Notes: generated by a model not told the origin, from the letters alone. Positions 44,376-53,399 are shown, numbered from the stretch's first letter. The stretch: DNA of 64,000 nucleotides from Caballeronia novacaledonica (GCF_900258035.1 NZ_OGTP01000031.1:1-64000), one strand, 5' to 3'. Made by a program: numbers and translations.

Positions 44376-45515
44376 ATGACGCAACCCATCCACGTGCTGA
44401 TCGTCGACGACATCCGCAACAACATCACCGCGCTCGAAGCGTCGCTCGCGCGGCCGGATCTGTCGGTGCTGAAAGCCGAATCGGGACCGGCGGCGCTGGA
44501 GCTTCTGCTCAAGCACGAGGTCGCGCTCGCGATTCTCGACGTCAACATGCCCGGCATGGACGGGTTCGAACTCGCCGAGCTGATGCGCGGCAGTCCGCGC
44601 ACCGCGCACGTGCCGATCATCTTTCTCACGGCGACGGCGCAGGACGCGAGCCGCACCTTTCGCGGCTATGAAGCGGGCGCGGTGGACTTTCTCTACAAGC
44701 CCTTCGATTCGCGCATCCTCAACTCGAAGGTCGATGTGTTCATCCAGATCGAGCGCCAGAAGCAGCAGCTCGCGACGCAACTCGCAACCGTGCAGCAACT
44801 GCTCGACGCGAACGAGATGCTGATGGCCGTGCTCGGTCACGACCTGCGCACGCCGCTGTCGGCGGTGATCGCGTCGGCGGAATATCTCGCGCGCTTCGTG
44901 CCGGACGAGAACGTCGCGAACATCGGCACGCGCATCAAGTCGAGCGGCATGCGCATGGTCCGCATGGTCGATCAGTTGCTGAACCTCGCGCGTCTGCGCG
45001 GCGGGCGCGTCACATTGCAGCCGCGCGCGGTGGAATTGATGACGCTTGCAAAGAACATCGTCGACGAATACGAGGCGCGCGTCGGCAAAGGGCGCATCTT
45101 CGTGCTGCGTCAGGGCGATACGCTTCTGCAAGGCGACGGCGATCTGCTTTCACAGGTGTTTTCGAATCTCATCGGCAACGCGCTGCAGCACGGTCTTGAA
45201 GGCTCGGCGATTCAGGTGCGGCTCGACGGCAACGCCGACGACGTGACCATCACCGTGCAGAACGCGGGCGAGATTCCCGCCGACGTCCTGCCGACGATCT
45301 TCGCGCCGTATCGCTCGGGCCGGCGTCAGCATGAATCGAGCGGGCTCGGGCTCGGGCTCTATATCACGCGCGAGATCACGCAGATGCACGGCGGCGACGT
45401 CGGCGTGCGCTCCGCGGCCGATTCCGGCACGGTCTTCGAAGTGACGCTGCCGCGCGTGCCGCATCCGCGTTCGGGCGAGCGCGCGGACGTGGCGCAGCCT
45501 TTCCGCCTGAGTTGA
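44376..45515 (+). CDS. Receiver-histidine kinase fusion
   Basis: A 379-residue soluble protein with an N-terminal receiver (VLIVDDIRNNITAL, Asp in LDVNMPGMDG, Lys in YKPFD), a short coil, and a HisKA/HATPase core (H box GHDLRTPLS; ATPase SSGLGLGLYITREI). It lacks membrane helices. Receiver-first kinases usually take a phosphate from an upstream kinase, here most likely the three-receiver hybrid of the same operon. ATG 44376 has AAGGAG seven bases upstream. Last gene of the CheR/CheB cluster. Confidence 0.88.
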   Translation: MTQPIHVLIVDDIRNNITALEASLARPDLSVLKAESGPAALELLLKHEVALAILDVNMPGMDGFELAELMRGSPRTAHVPIIFLTATAQDASRTFRGYEAGAVDFLYKPFDSRILNSKVDVFIQIERQKQQLATQLATVQQLLDANEMLMAVLGHDLRTPLSAVIASAEYLARFVPDENVANIGTRIKSSGMRMVRMVDQLLNLARLRGGRVTLQPRAVELMTLAKNIVDEYEARVGKGRIFVLRQGDTLLQGDGDLLSQVFSNLIGNALQHGLEGSAIQVRLDGNADDVTITVQNAGEIPADVLPTIFAPYRSGRRQHESSGLGLGLYITREITQMHGGDVGVRSAADSGTVFEVTLPRVPHPRSGERADVAQPFRLS

Positions 45516-45564
45516 GGAGCGTGTCTACAATGCGGCGTATCGACATCTGAAAGGAGAAAGCACG

Positions 45565-45861
45565 ATGCCAGGCCCGGATCTGGATACGAGAATCGAAACC
45601 TATTACGTGCGGGTGCGCGGCGTCGTGCAGGGCGTCGGCTTCAGGCATTACACGGTCAGAAAGGCGCATGCGCTCGGCGTGCGCGGCTGGGTCGCCAATC
45701 TCGACGACGGCTCCGTCGAAGCCATCGTGCAGGGCGCGGCCAATCAGGTCGATCTGATGCTGGAATGGCTGCGGCGCGGGCCGCCGCATGCCCGCGTCAC
45801 CGACTTCCACAACGAAGAGCGCCACGTCGAGAAGCGTTACGAGCGCTTCGAGCAGCACTGA
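45565..45861 (+). CDS. acyP: Acylphosphatase
   Basis: The 98-residue enzyme hydrolyses acyl phosphates. The signature GVVQGVGFRHYT contains the catalytic Arg27 and is followed by GWVANLDDGSVEAIVQG with catalytic Asn45. The length is normal for the family. ATG 45565 follows AAAGGAG. It lies 49 bp after the REC-kinase and is convergent with egtD, whose stop lies one base further on. Confidence 0.92.
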   Translation: MPGPDLDTRIETYYVRVRGVVQGVGFRHYTVRKAHALGVRGWVANLDDGSVEAIVQGAANQVDLMLEWLRRGPPHARVTDFHNEERHVEKRYERFEQH

Positions 45862-45862
45862 G

Positions 45863-46831
45863 TCATCGCGCGACCAGCAAACTCTCCGCGAATCGCCATT
45901 CCTCGTCGCGCCACTGATGCGTGCATTCGAAGCCCGCGTCGGCGGCGATCGGCGCGACTTCATCGGCTGCGTACTTGTGGCTGCTTTCCGTCCAGATCGT
46001 CTCGCCCTCGCGGAACTCGACGCGCAGGTCCGCGCCGCGCACGCGCACGGCCAGCGCACGCTTCGCGCGTAAATGCATTTCGATGGCGCGCGCATCCGGA
46101 TTGAAGCGCGCGACGTGCTCGAAGGCATCGAGCGGAAAGTCGCCGCCGAGTTCGCGATTGATCCGCGCGAGCATGTTCAGGTTGAACGCGGCCGTGACGC
46201 CGATCGGATCGTCGTACGCGGCGACGAGCACCGGCAGCGGCTTGATGAGATCGGTGCCGAGCAATAGCGCGTCGCCGGGCTGGAGCATGCCGCGGATCGA
46301 GCGCAGGAACTTCGTCGCCGCGAGCCGCGCGAAATTGCCGATGGTGCTGCCGAGAAACAGCACGAGCAGTCTTTCGCCGTCCTTGCGCTTCGAACTGACT
46401 TCCGACAATCCCGCGAGGTAATCGCGCTCGTGTCCGACGATCGACACGCGCTCGATGTCGCTCAGTTCGCGCCGGCACAACTGCAAGGCGGTGCGAGAAA
46501 TTTCAATCGGATGGTAAGCGGTGGGCTGCTTTTTACACAGCGCTTCGAGAATGAGGCGCGTCTTGCGGCCGCTGCCGCTGCCGAGTTCGGCCACCTGGAT
46601 ATCGCCCGGCATGGCCGCGACGATGTCCGTCGCATGCGCCTTCAGCACGCGTTCTTCGGCGCGCGTCACGCCGTATTCCGGCAGCGCGGTGATCACTTCG
46701 AAGAGGGCCGAGCCCACTTCGTCATACAGATACATCGAAGGCAATTCTTTTTGCGGACGCTTGCTGAGTCCTACGTACACGGCCTCTGCGAAGGCGTTGG
46801 AAAAGCGGGGCGACAAGGCAGGTTGAGTCAT
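45863..46831 (-). CDS. egtD: L-histidine N-alpha-methyltransferase (EgtD family)
   Basis: A 322-residue SAM-dependent methyltransferase of the EgtD type, which makes hercynine from histidine, the first step to ergothioneine. Visible family segments are SMYLYDEVGSALFEVIT, LPEYGVTRAE, the SAM loop AELGSGSGRKT and LFLGSTIGNF. ATG 46831 follows GGAGA. The usual partner EgtB is not adjacent: upstream lies a gap and rarD, downstream acyP. Either egtB is elsewhere or the product is hercynine or another trimethylated compound. Confidence 0.86.
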   Translation of the reverse strand: MTQPALSPRFSNAFAEAVYVGLSKRPQKELPSMYLYDEVGSALFEVITALPEYGVTRAEERVLKAHATDIVAAMPGDIQVAELGSGSGRKTRLILEALCKKQPTAYHPIEISRTALQLCRRELSDIERVSIVGHERDYLAGLSEVSSKRKDGERLLVLFLGSTIGNFARLAATKFLRSIRGMLQPGDALLLGTDLIKPLPVLVAAYDDPIGVTAAFNLNMLARINRELGGDFPLDAFEHVARFNPDARAIEMHLRAKRALAVRVRGADLRVEFREGETIWTESSHKYAADEVAPIAADAGFECTHQWRDEEWRFAESLLVAR

Positions 46832-47191
46832 GACGTCTCCATCGATGCGGCGTTTTCTTCGCGTGCCGTCGTCGAACATGACGGCACGGCGCGTGTTGCT
46901 GCGGATGCAATGACGTGGGCGGCGGTGTTCCTACGTTGCTGCCGCCCGGACTTCCGGATTGGACCGACAAGGGTCGCCGATCATCGTGACCGGCTAAAGA
47001 CAACTGCAAGTGACAGCGATCGAGCGGCGGGGTTCATGCGCAAATGCGATGCATGAAGGAAGCAAAAAGCGGGCACGTCCGGAAAATTTCGATTGAAGCG
47101 GGTTTTGAAAAAGACGCGCGCGCTGCGTTTAGAATGCGCGTTCACGTTTCGTTCGGCTTGCATTCACCTTCAGCGCGCAGCGCCTTTTTCG
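46832..47191. other. Intergenic region between egtD and rarD
   Basis: A 360-bp divergent spacer. In-frame extensions of both genes exist, but they are basic, lack ribosome binding sites and show no motif. No other element was recognised. Confidence 0.4.
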
Positions 47192-48169
47192 ATGAATCAG
47201 CATGACCTCGCGCGCGGCATCGCGCTGTCCGTTGCCGCTTCCGCGCTCTTCGCGCTCATGTCCGGCTATACGACGTGGCTCGCGCCGCTCGACGGGCTCG
47301 ACATCTTCGCGTGGCGTATCGTGTGGACATTGCCGGGTGCGCTCGCGCTCGTCGCGCTGCGCAAGCGCTGGCCGCAATTATGCGCGCTCGTCGCGAGGCT
47401 CGCCAAAACGCCGCATCAACTGCTGATGTTCGCCGCCGCCGCCGCGCTGCTCGGCGTGCAGTTGTGGATCTTTCTCTGGGCGCCATTGCACGGACGCGCG
47501 CTCGAAGTATCGCTCGGCTATTTCCTCCTGCCTCTCGCGATGGTGCTGCTCGGCCGCTTCCACTACGGCGAGCGGCTCGACCGTTTCCAGTGGGCGGGCG
47601 TCGCGGCGGCGGCCGTGGGCGTCGCGCATGAGTTGATCGTCACGCATGCGTTCGCGTGGCCGACGCTCGTCGTGATGCTCGGCTATCCGCCGTACTTCGT
47701 GTTGCGCCGGCGGCTCAACGCCGATCCGCTCGTGTCGTTCGCCGTCGAAATCATGCTGATCGCGCCTGTTGCCGCCGTCATGCTGATCGTGCGCGGCTCG
47801 TTCGCCGAGGTCGCGGGCGACCCTCGTCTCGGCTTGCTGCTCTTGCCCGGACTCGGCGCGTTGAGCACGATCGCGCTCGCGTCGTATCTGCGCGCGAGCC
47901 GTCATCTGCCGCTCGCGCTCTTCGGCATTCTCGGATACGTGGAGCCGGTGCTGCTCGTGGGCGTCGCGGTCTTGCTGCTCGGCGAGCCGTTTTCGGCGCG
48001 GCAACTCGGCACTTATGTGCCGATCTGGATCGCCGTCGTGCTGACCGGCGTGCACAGCGCGCGTCTTTTGATACGGGAGCGCTCGCGCAAGCGCGCTTTG
48101 CCGATGAGCGAGCATCACGCGAGTGTCGAGCATGAGACCGTCGCGGAGGAAATCGAGCGCGTGGACTGA
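47192..48169 (+). CDS. rarD: RarD-type EamA/DMT permease
   Basis: A 325-residue inner-membrane protein with ten hydrophobic segments in two EamA repeats. It starts GIALSVAASALFALMSGYTT and contains RarD-like features (DGLDIFAWRIVWTLPGAL). The last segment is LGTYVPIWIAVVLTGVH, followed by a 35-residue hydrophilic tail. RarD relatives were linked to chloramphenicol sensitivity and export of small metabolites. ATG 47192 lacks a clear ribosome binding site but is immediately before the first helix region. It ends 1 bp from the converging Mpo1-like gene. Confidence 0.84.
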   Translation: MNQHDLARGIALSVAASALFALMSGYTTWLAPLDGLDIFAWRIVWTLPGALALVALRKRWPQLCALVARLAKTPHQLLMFAAAAALLGVQLWIFLWAPLHGRALEVSLGYFLLPLAMVLLGRFHYGERLDRFQWAGVAAAAVGVAHELIVTHAFAWPTLVVMLGYPPYFVLRRRLNADPLVSFAVEIMLIAPVAAVMLIVRGSFAEVAGDPRLGLLLLPGLGALSTIALASYLRASRHLPLALFGILGYVEPVLLVGVAVLLLGEPFSARQLGTYVPIWIAVVLTGVHSARLLIRERSRKRALPMSEHHASVEHETVAEEIERVD

Positions 48170-48673
48170 TCAACGCGCGGCGCGCGTTTCGATGGCGTCG
48201 TGCAGATCGCGCATGAGGCCGAGGCCGAACATAAACTCGACGAGAATGAAGAGCGGCCCGATCAACAAGCCGATGAGATCGTCGACGAAGGCGGGCTTGC
48301 GATGCTCATAGCGCACGTGCCCGACGAACTGAAACATCCAGCCGATCACGAACATGCCGATGCCGATCGCAAGCCAGCTTCCCGTGCTTTGCGACGCGGC
48401 CCATTGCCCGAACGCCGCGCTCAGCGCGGACACGATACCCATGCCGATGCCGAGCGGCACATCGAGCCAGAGATAGTAGAGCGTGGCAAGGGCGAACAGC
48501 ACCCAGGCGGGCGTGAGCAAGAACGCGCCCGACAAGACGGGCCACGCGGGACGGCTCAGCAACGCGGCAATCGCGAGCACGATAAGCGGAATGCCGATGA
48601 AGTGCGTGGCGATATTGCGCTTGTCGCGATGATATTCGGCGTACCGCGATAACTGATCGGTCAGCGTGCGCAT
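48170..48673 (-). CDS. Mpo1/YGL010w-like membrane protein (DUF962)
   Basis: The 167-residue protein has four hydrophobic segments and conserved His residues of the Mpo1 family: YAEYHRDKRNIATHFIGIPL near the start and QFVGHVRYEHRKPAF in the middle. Yeast Mpo1 is an iron-dependent dioxygenase of fatty-acid alpha-oxidation. Bacterial homologues are mostly uncharacterised. The stop abuts the rarD stop. A run of hydrophobic residues near the C-terminus suggests inner-membrane location. Confidence 0.82.
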   Translation of the reverse strand: MRTLTDQLSRYAEYHRDKRNIATHFIGIPLIVLAIAALLSRPAWPVLSGAFLLTPAWVLFALATLYYLWLDVPLGIGMGIVSALSAAFGQWAASQSTGSWLAIGIGMFVIGWMFQFVGHVRYEHRKPAFVDDLIGLLIGPLFILVEFMFGLGLMRDLHDAIETRAAR

Positions 48674-48787
48674 GTCGGGCGTCTCCTTTCGTGTTCTTTT
48701 ATTTCACGAATGATAAGCCGCGCGGCGATATCGGCAAGTAGAGCATTTCCTTTAGTCGCGCGGAAATCCTTCGACTAAAGCGGACGC

Positions 48788-48814
48788 AAAAAAGGCGAGC
48801 CCGAAGGCTCGCCT
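48788..48814 (-). terminator. Terminator of the coiled secreted protein gene
   Basis: Nine-base arms AGGCGAGCC (48793-48801) and GGCTCGCCT (48806-48814) with a four-base loop; the minus strand runs into TTTTTT. It lies about 65 bp beyond the stop at 48880. Confidence 0.8.
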
Positions 48815-48879
48815 GATTCGAACGCACTGGCTTGTTGATATGCAATGCCCAGTGCGCGATGCGATAACGCCGGCCTCCC

Positions 48880-49353
48880 TTACTTCTTCGCCGCGTCCAC
48901 CTTCGCATCGGCGGCCGTCTTGTTAGCGTCGCTTTGCGCCTCGACTTTTTCCTTGTCGGCCTTCGCTTGCGCCACGTTGGCATCCTTCGCTGCATCCTGC
49001 TTCTTTTTATCGGCCTTGGACTGCGCAGCATGCTTCTTCTTGTCGGCTTTCGCCTGTGCCTTGGTGGCATCACCGCGGGCGTCGGAAGCCTGTTCCGGCG
49101 TGGTCGCCTGCGCTACCTTCGCGGCTTCCTTGTTGGCGTCGGCTTGCGCCGATGCCTTGTCCTCGTTCGCCGATGCCTGCGCCTTCGCGGCATCGTGCTG
49201 TGCGTCGGCCTTCTTCTTGTTGGCGGTCGCCTGAGCCTCGGCTTTTTCGTTGTTTGCCTTCAGTTGCGCTTTGCCGGCATCGGTTGCGGCGGTTTGCGCG
49301 AATACGGTGGTGACGAGCATGGCGGATGCGAGAGCAGCGACGATCTTCTTCAT
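48880..49353 (-). CDS. Ala/Lys/Asp-rich secreted protein, probably helical
   Basis: A 157-residue protein with a signal peptide (KKIVAALASAMLVTTVFAQ) and a highly biased mature part made of A, K, D, Q and N. The repeating pattern KADKKKADA/QASANEDKAS implies a long single helix or coiled coil. No family function is known to me. Similar proteins are abundant in Burkholderia periplasm or envelope. ATG 49353 follows AAGGGAG. A clear terminator ends the unit. Confidence 0.7.
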   Translation of the reverse strand: MKKIVAALASAMLVTTVFAQTAATDAGKAQLKANNEKAEAQATANKKKADAQHDAAKAQASANEDKASAQADANKEAAKVAQATTPEQASDARGDATKAQAKADKKKHAAQSKADKKKQDAAKDANVAQAKADKEKVEAQSDANKTAADAKVDAAKK

Positions 49354-49762
49354 GGTTTGAAACTCCCTTGATCTCTTCTTTGAGGACACGTGGCACGCAG
49401 TGCGCCGCGTTGACGATGAAAACGCCGCGTCCGTCGAATGAGTTGACATCGTTCTGGTGACAAACGGTAACCAGTGGCTAGCAAATGAAACCGCATGCGG
49501 TAAAAGCGGAGTGCGTTTCTGGAATGTGATGGATCGGGTTACCGGCCAAGGCATAAAGCCTGTTACGTTTAGCCGAATTCAATTCTATTTGTAACGACGC
49601 TTAGGGTAATTCGGTATCCAAATCGAATTGCTTTGCTCGTGCCTTTGAGGCGCGCTATTTGTAATCGTTGAAATGCAAGGTTACCAATCGCTGCAGTTAT
49701 TTCTTAGCTGTCCGCTTAAGATGATTTCCATGAACCCGACCAAACGGGAATTGGAGAAGCTC
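49354..49762. other. AT-rich intergenic region
   Basis: About 410 bp without a supported gene. The portion 49565-49730 is markedly AT-rich against the surrounding DNA and contains several TAATT/AATTC-like stretches. It probably holds the promoters of the flanking small secreted protein genes. Confidence 0.4.
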
Positions 49763-50071
49763 ATGAAGCGCGCAGCACTTGTCTTGTTGATGATCGGCAG
49801 TTTGACGGTGGCGGGCGAGGCGTCGGCGCATGGATACGGCGGCGGACATCGCGGCGGCGGTGGCGGTAACGGCGGTGCGATCGTCGGCGCGTTGATTGGC
49901 GGCGCCGTGCTGGGTGCGCTGGTGACGTCCGTCGCGAATGCACAGCCTGCGTATGCGCAACCCGTGTATCAGCAACCCGCGTACGCGCAGCCGGTTTATG
50001 CACAACCGGCACAGCCGCCTGGCTACTGCTACGACAACTATCGCGGCGCCTATGTGCCCTGCGGTTATTGA
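49763..50071 (+). CDS. Small secreted protein with Gly-rich zipper and QPAYAQP repeats
   Basis: A 102-residue product: signal peptide (RAALVLLMIGSLTVAGEASA), a GGGHRGGGGGNGG stretch, a glycine-zipper-like hydrophobic segment (GGAIVGALIGGAVLGALV), then repeated AQPVYxQPAYAQP and a C-terminal YCYDNYRGAYVPCGY with two Cys. The zipper suggests association with the outer membrane. ATG 49763 follows TTGGAG. Function unknown. Confidence 0.65.
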   Translation: MKRAALVLLMIGSLTVAGEASAHGYGGGHRGGGGGNGGAIVGALIGGAVLGALVTSVANAQPAYAQPVYQQPAYAQPVYAQPAQPPGYCYDNYRGAYVPCGY

Positions 50072-50169
50072 TCCGGCGCCACGCGCGGCACGTCCCTTGC
50101 GCTGATGCGGACACGGTCGTCGCATTCAATGATGCGCAACGGCCGCCACGCAACCTTGGGAGACTTGCA

Positions 50170-50529
50170 ATGAACGCGACGACGAAGAAGCTGGTGATTT
50201 CCGCGCTGATGCTGGGCTTGTCCGGCGGTGTCTATGCGCAGGCGGGCGGCGGCGGTGGCGGCGGAGCCGCTGCGGGCGGTTCGATGGGCGCAGGCGGCAA
50301 CGGTTCGTCCGGGTCCGGCTCGGCGGCGGGCGGAAAGGGCGGTGGCGTCGGCATGGGCGGCGCCGGGGTGGGCGGATCGCAAGACGGTTCGACGGGCACC
50401 GGCGTCAAGAGCGGAATGGGCAACGACGCGACCAACGGCATGAGCCAGGATCAGGGCACCGTCAAGCGCAGCGCGCCGAACAACGGCAACATGAATTCGG
50501 GCGGCACCGGCGGCCAGAAGAGCTATTGA
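50170..50529 (+). CDS. Glycine-rich secreted protein
   Basis: The 119-residue protein has a signal peptide (KKLVISALMLGLSGGVYAQ) and a Gly/Ser-rich low-complexity mature part (GGGGGGGAAAGGSMGAGG, then a GSQDGSTGTG stretch). It resembles small glycine-rich proteins of Burkholderia whose role is unknown. ATG 50170 follows TTGGGAG. It is 98 bp after the previous small secreted protein and may be co-expressed with it. Confidence 0.65.
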   Translation: MNATTKKLVISALMLGLSGGVYAQAGGGGGGGAAAGGSMGAGGNGSSGSGSAAGGKGGGVGMGGAGVGGSQDGSTGTGVKSGMGNDATNGMSQDQGTVKRSAPNNGNMNSGGTGGQKSY

Positions 50530-50630
50530 AGTGGAAAAATGCAGCGTGCCTGCGGGTGCGATCGCCGCGGCGTCATCGGGACGTGAAAGCGGCATCCGCC
50601 TGACGGCGGCGCGCATGAATCGACGGTTGC

Positions 50631-51206
50631 TTATTGAGCGTTCGCCAATGCCGTATCGACGGATGCAGCCGGTTCGAACGTTTTCACACGCAAGTTGACC
50701 TTTTCGGCGTAGGCGCGCGAGCCGCCGTAGCTCTTCAGCGCGGCGTCGACATCGCCCTGGGCGGATTTCACGTAGCCGTGCAAGATCGCCGAGCCGGTCT
50801 CGATGTTGTCTTCGGGGTCGGTCAAATCCACGTTGCGCACGAGCTTCTTGTGCGCCGACGGCACCACTTGCATCAAACCCGTTGCGTTATTCGGTCCTCG
50901 CGCCGTTTCCTTGAAGCGCGATTCGATCGAGATGATGGCGAGCAGCAGCGCCGGCGGAAGCGAATATTTCGATGCCGACGACATCACCGCCGCCGCGATG
51001 GTCTGTGCCTTCTCCCGCGCCACGCCGAATTTCCGCGTGAGCATTTCCGAAATCTTGTGATTGGCCTGCTCGGACTTCGGGTCCGGCTGGGCGGCGGATT
51101 GCGCGGCCGCTTCGCTTGCGGCGAACGGGTTTTCCTGGGCCAGCGCGGTGTGCGCGGCGCTCAGCGAAACGGCAAGGGCGGCGAAGATAGGAAGAAAGCG
51201 GCGCAT
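50631..51206 (-). CDS. Lytic transglycosylase (SLT domain)
   Basis: A 191-residue periplasmic murein hydrolase. Signal peptide LPIFAALAVSLSAAHTALA, then a low-complexity linker, then the SLT fold with catalytic Glu95 in ISIESRFKE, the GLMQVVPSAH motif and a closing LKSYGGSRAYAEKV. It cleaves peptidoglycan glycan strands forming anhydro-muramic ends. Single SLT-domain enzymes of this size often serve secretion systems, but no such genes are near. Monocistronic. Confidence 0.88.
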   Translation of the reverse strand: MRRFLPIFAALAVSLSAAHTALAQENPFAASEAAAQSAAQPDPKSEQANHKISEMLTRKFGVAREKAQTIAAAVMSSASKYSLPPALLLAIISIESRFKETARGPNNATGLMQVVPSAHKKLVRNVDLTDPEDNIETGSAILHGYVKSAQGDVDAALKSYGGSRAYAEKVNLRVKTFEPAASVDTALANAQ

Positions 51207-51311
51207 CGGACTGTCGGATCAAAGCGGAATCGCATTATATCCAGATGAAAAACCCTTGTGGATCATGGACTTGTCTTAAATCTGATGTTTCATTTTACGA
51301 ATCGGAATGAA

Positions 51312-52793
51312 TTACGTGCGTTCCGCCCGCTTCGCCGATGGCGCCGAAATGCCCTCGCCGGCGTCTTCCGAGAGGCGCGCGAACATCGGCAATGAGGCCA
51401 GGACGACGAGCGCCGTCACGATGAATCCGCATGCGAGTTGCCAGCGCTCGGTGTGCGCGTTGCCGGAAATAAGCATCGTCGCCTGGATCGTGCCGGCCGC
51501 GACCGTCACGCCGACCGCCTTCATCAACTGCTGCGCGGTGCCCTGAAACGAGGTCGCGGCGGCGAGGCGCGGCTTGGGCACATCGGCGAACGCGAGCGCG
51601 CCCATCGTCGCGAAACTGAGCGAGCGGCCGAGCCCGCCCAGCAAAAGCAGCAGGAAGATCGCGATGGCGGGCCACGCCTGCGACATCGTCGAGCAGACGA
51701 GCAGCACCGTCGCGAACACGACGCTGCCCGTGCACAGCACCGTGCGGACCGAAAAGCGCCGCAGCGCGAGCGCCGTCATCGGACGCATGCAGAAGGAGCC
51801 GAGCGCGCTCGCGAACGTGACGAGACCGCTCGCGGTCGCGCTATAGCCGAAGCCCGTCTGAAGCGTGAGCGGCACGAGAAAGGGCAGCGCGCCCGCGCCG
51901 GCGCGAAACAGGCTGCCCGCGACCGTCGCCGCGTGAAAAGTCGGGATCGACAGCAGCGAAAAGTCGATGGCGGGATTCGCCACGCGGCGGCAATGCAGCA
52001 CCGTCACGCGAAACAGCAGCAGCCCGACCGCGGCGCAGATCCACGGCACGCCGGCGGGCAGCACGCCGCGCCCCGCGCTCTCGATGCCGATCATGAACAG
52101 ACTGAGCGATGCGCCCGACAGCAGCATGCCGCGCAGATCGGGCGGCGTCCGCACGTCGGGCGGCGACGGCGGCAGCAGCTTCCACGTGAGCAGCAGGCCC
52201 GCGATGCCCACCGGCACGTTCACCCAAAAGATGCTGCGCCACGAGAGCGCGTCGGTGAGAAAGCCGCCGAGCGGCGGTCCGAGCAAGGGGCCGACGAGCG
52301 CGGGCATCGTGAGCCACGTCGTCGCCAGCAGGAGTTCTTCGCGCTTGACGCCGCGAAACAGGATCAGGCGGCCGACGGGCACCATCATCGCGCCGCCGAG
52401 ACCCTGGACGACGCGCGCGGCCAGCAATTGCGGCAGATTCATCGCGGCGGCGCACGCGACGGACGCCAGCGTGAACGTTGCGATCGCCCACATGAACACG
52501 CGGCGCGCGCCGAAGCGGTCGGCGATCCAGCCGCTCGCGGGGATGAACACGGTCAGCGCGACGAGATACGCGGTGATCGCGCTGGACAAATGCACGGGAT
52601 CGACCTGGAGATCGCGGGCCATCGTCGGGATGGCGGTCGCGACGATCGTGCCGTCCATGTTCTGCATGAAAAGCGCGCTCGCGACGACGGCGGCGGTGAT
52701 GCGAAAGTTGCCGCCGTTCACGGTGCGTCGCTCGCTCGCGCGCCGGAGGCTTGCCGAAAGACGTATCGAGCTGGGAATTTTTGCATGGCGCAC
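51312..52793 (-). CDS. MFS drug exporter, DHA2 (EmrB/QacA) family
   Basis: A 493-residue inner-membrane exporter with 14 predicted helices. Motif D1-like ALFMQNMDGTIVATAIPTM opens the first helix, WIADRFGARRVFM is the loop 2-3 motif A, and LGGAMMVPVGRLIL is motif C-like. DHA2 pumps export drugs or dyes by proton antiport. ATG 52793 gives a 24-residue basic leader; GTG 52721 immediately before the first helix is a likely alternative. No regulator or membrane-fusion partner is adjacent. Confidence 0.87.
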   Translation of the reverse strand: MRHAKIPSSIRLSASLRRASERRTVNGGNFRITAAVVASALFMQNMDGTIVATAIPTMARDLQVDPVHLSSAITAYLVALTVFIPASGWIADRFGARRVFMWAIATFTLASVACAAAMNLPQLLAARVVQGLGGAMMVPVGRLILFRGVKREELLLATTWLTMPALVGPLLGPPLGGFLTDALSWRSIFWVNVPVGIAGLLLTWKLLPPSPPDVRTPPDLRGMLLSGASLSLFMIGIESAGRGVLPAGVPWICAAVGLLLFRVTVLHCRRVANPAIDFSLLSIPTFHAATVAGSLFRAGAGALPFLVPLTLQTGFGYSATASGLVTFASALGSFCMRPMTALALRRFSVRTVLCTGSVVFATVLLVCSTMSQAWPAIAIFLLLLLGGLGRSLSFATMGALAFADVPKPRLAAATSFQGTAQQLMKAVGVTVAAGTIQATMLISGNAHTERWQLACGFIVTALVVLASLPMFARLSEDAGEGISAPSAKRAERT

Positions 52794-52844
52794 AGTCTAG
52801 CGCGTTACGCCATGCGACGTTTTCCGCTGAATCGGCGTCTGCGA

Positions 52845-53399
52845 TCAGCGCGGCGCGAGTGCGATGCGCGCGGCCATGTCCATGAAATGGGGCAGCGGCG
52901 GCGTGACGCGATGCGCGTCCTTCGCTTCGTCGTCCCAGCGGCGCAACGCGATGGCGTCTTGCGCGTAGGGCTTCGCGAGAAACGTCTGCGCGGCTTCATC
53001 GTCGAATACGCCGCCTTGAAGTTCCAGGCTGCGCACGGAATCGGCGGACAGGCGCGCGTGATACGACGCATCGATTGCGCACAGGCAGCGCTTCGCGTCG
53101 ACGTGCAGCCGGATCGGTTCGAGCACGGCGTCGGAGAAGAGCGGGCGCAGGAAGGGCAGCGCGTAGTACTGATGCAGGTCGTCGATGCCGCGCTCGGTCG
53201 GTGTTTCGCCCTGCTGATTCAACAGGTGCCCGAGGTCGTGCAGCAATGCCGCGACGGTCAGTTCGGCGCTCGCACCCGCCGCCTCGGCCAGCGCCGCGCT
53301 CTGCAACGCGTGCTGCAACTGAGTGACCGGTTCGCCGCTGTAGGCGATCGAGCCGTGTTTGTCGAAGAGATGACGGATGTCGTCGAGAGTAAGTGCCAT
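52845..53399 (-). CDS. HD-domain protein, PhnZ-like mixed-valent diiron oxygenase candidate
   Basis: A 184-residue protein with the HD metal site (LLHDLGH, His54-Asp55) and a further His30. The N-terminal motif AYSGEPVTQLQHALQ keeps Tyr20 and Glu23, which in PhnZ form the lid over the diiron site. This separates it from ordinary HD phosphohydrolases and suggests an oxygenase acting on a phosphonate or quaternary amine. No phn genes are near. Substrate unknown. Confidence 0.72.
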   Translation of the reverse strand: MALTLDDIRHLFDKHGSIAYSGEPVTQLQHALQSAALAEAAGASAELTVAALLHDLGHLLNQQGETPTERGIDDLHQYYALPFLRPLFSDAVLEPIRLHVDAKRCLCAIDASYHARLSADSVRSLELQGGVFDDEAAQTFLAKPYAQDAIALRRWDDEAKDAHRVTPPLPHFMDMAARIALAPR

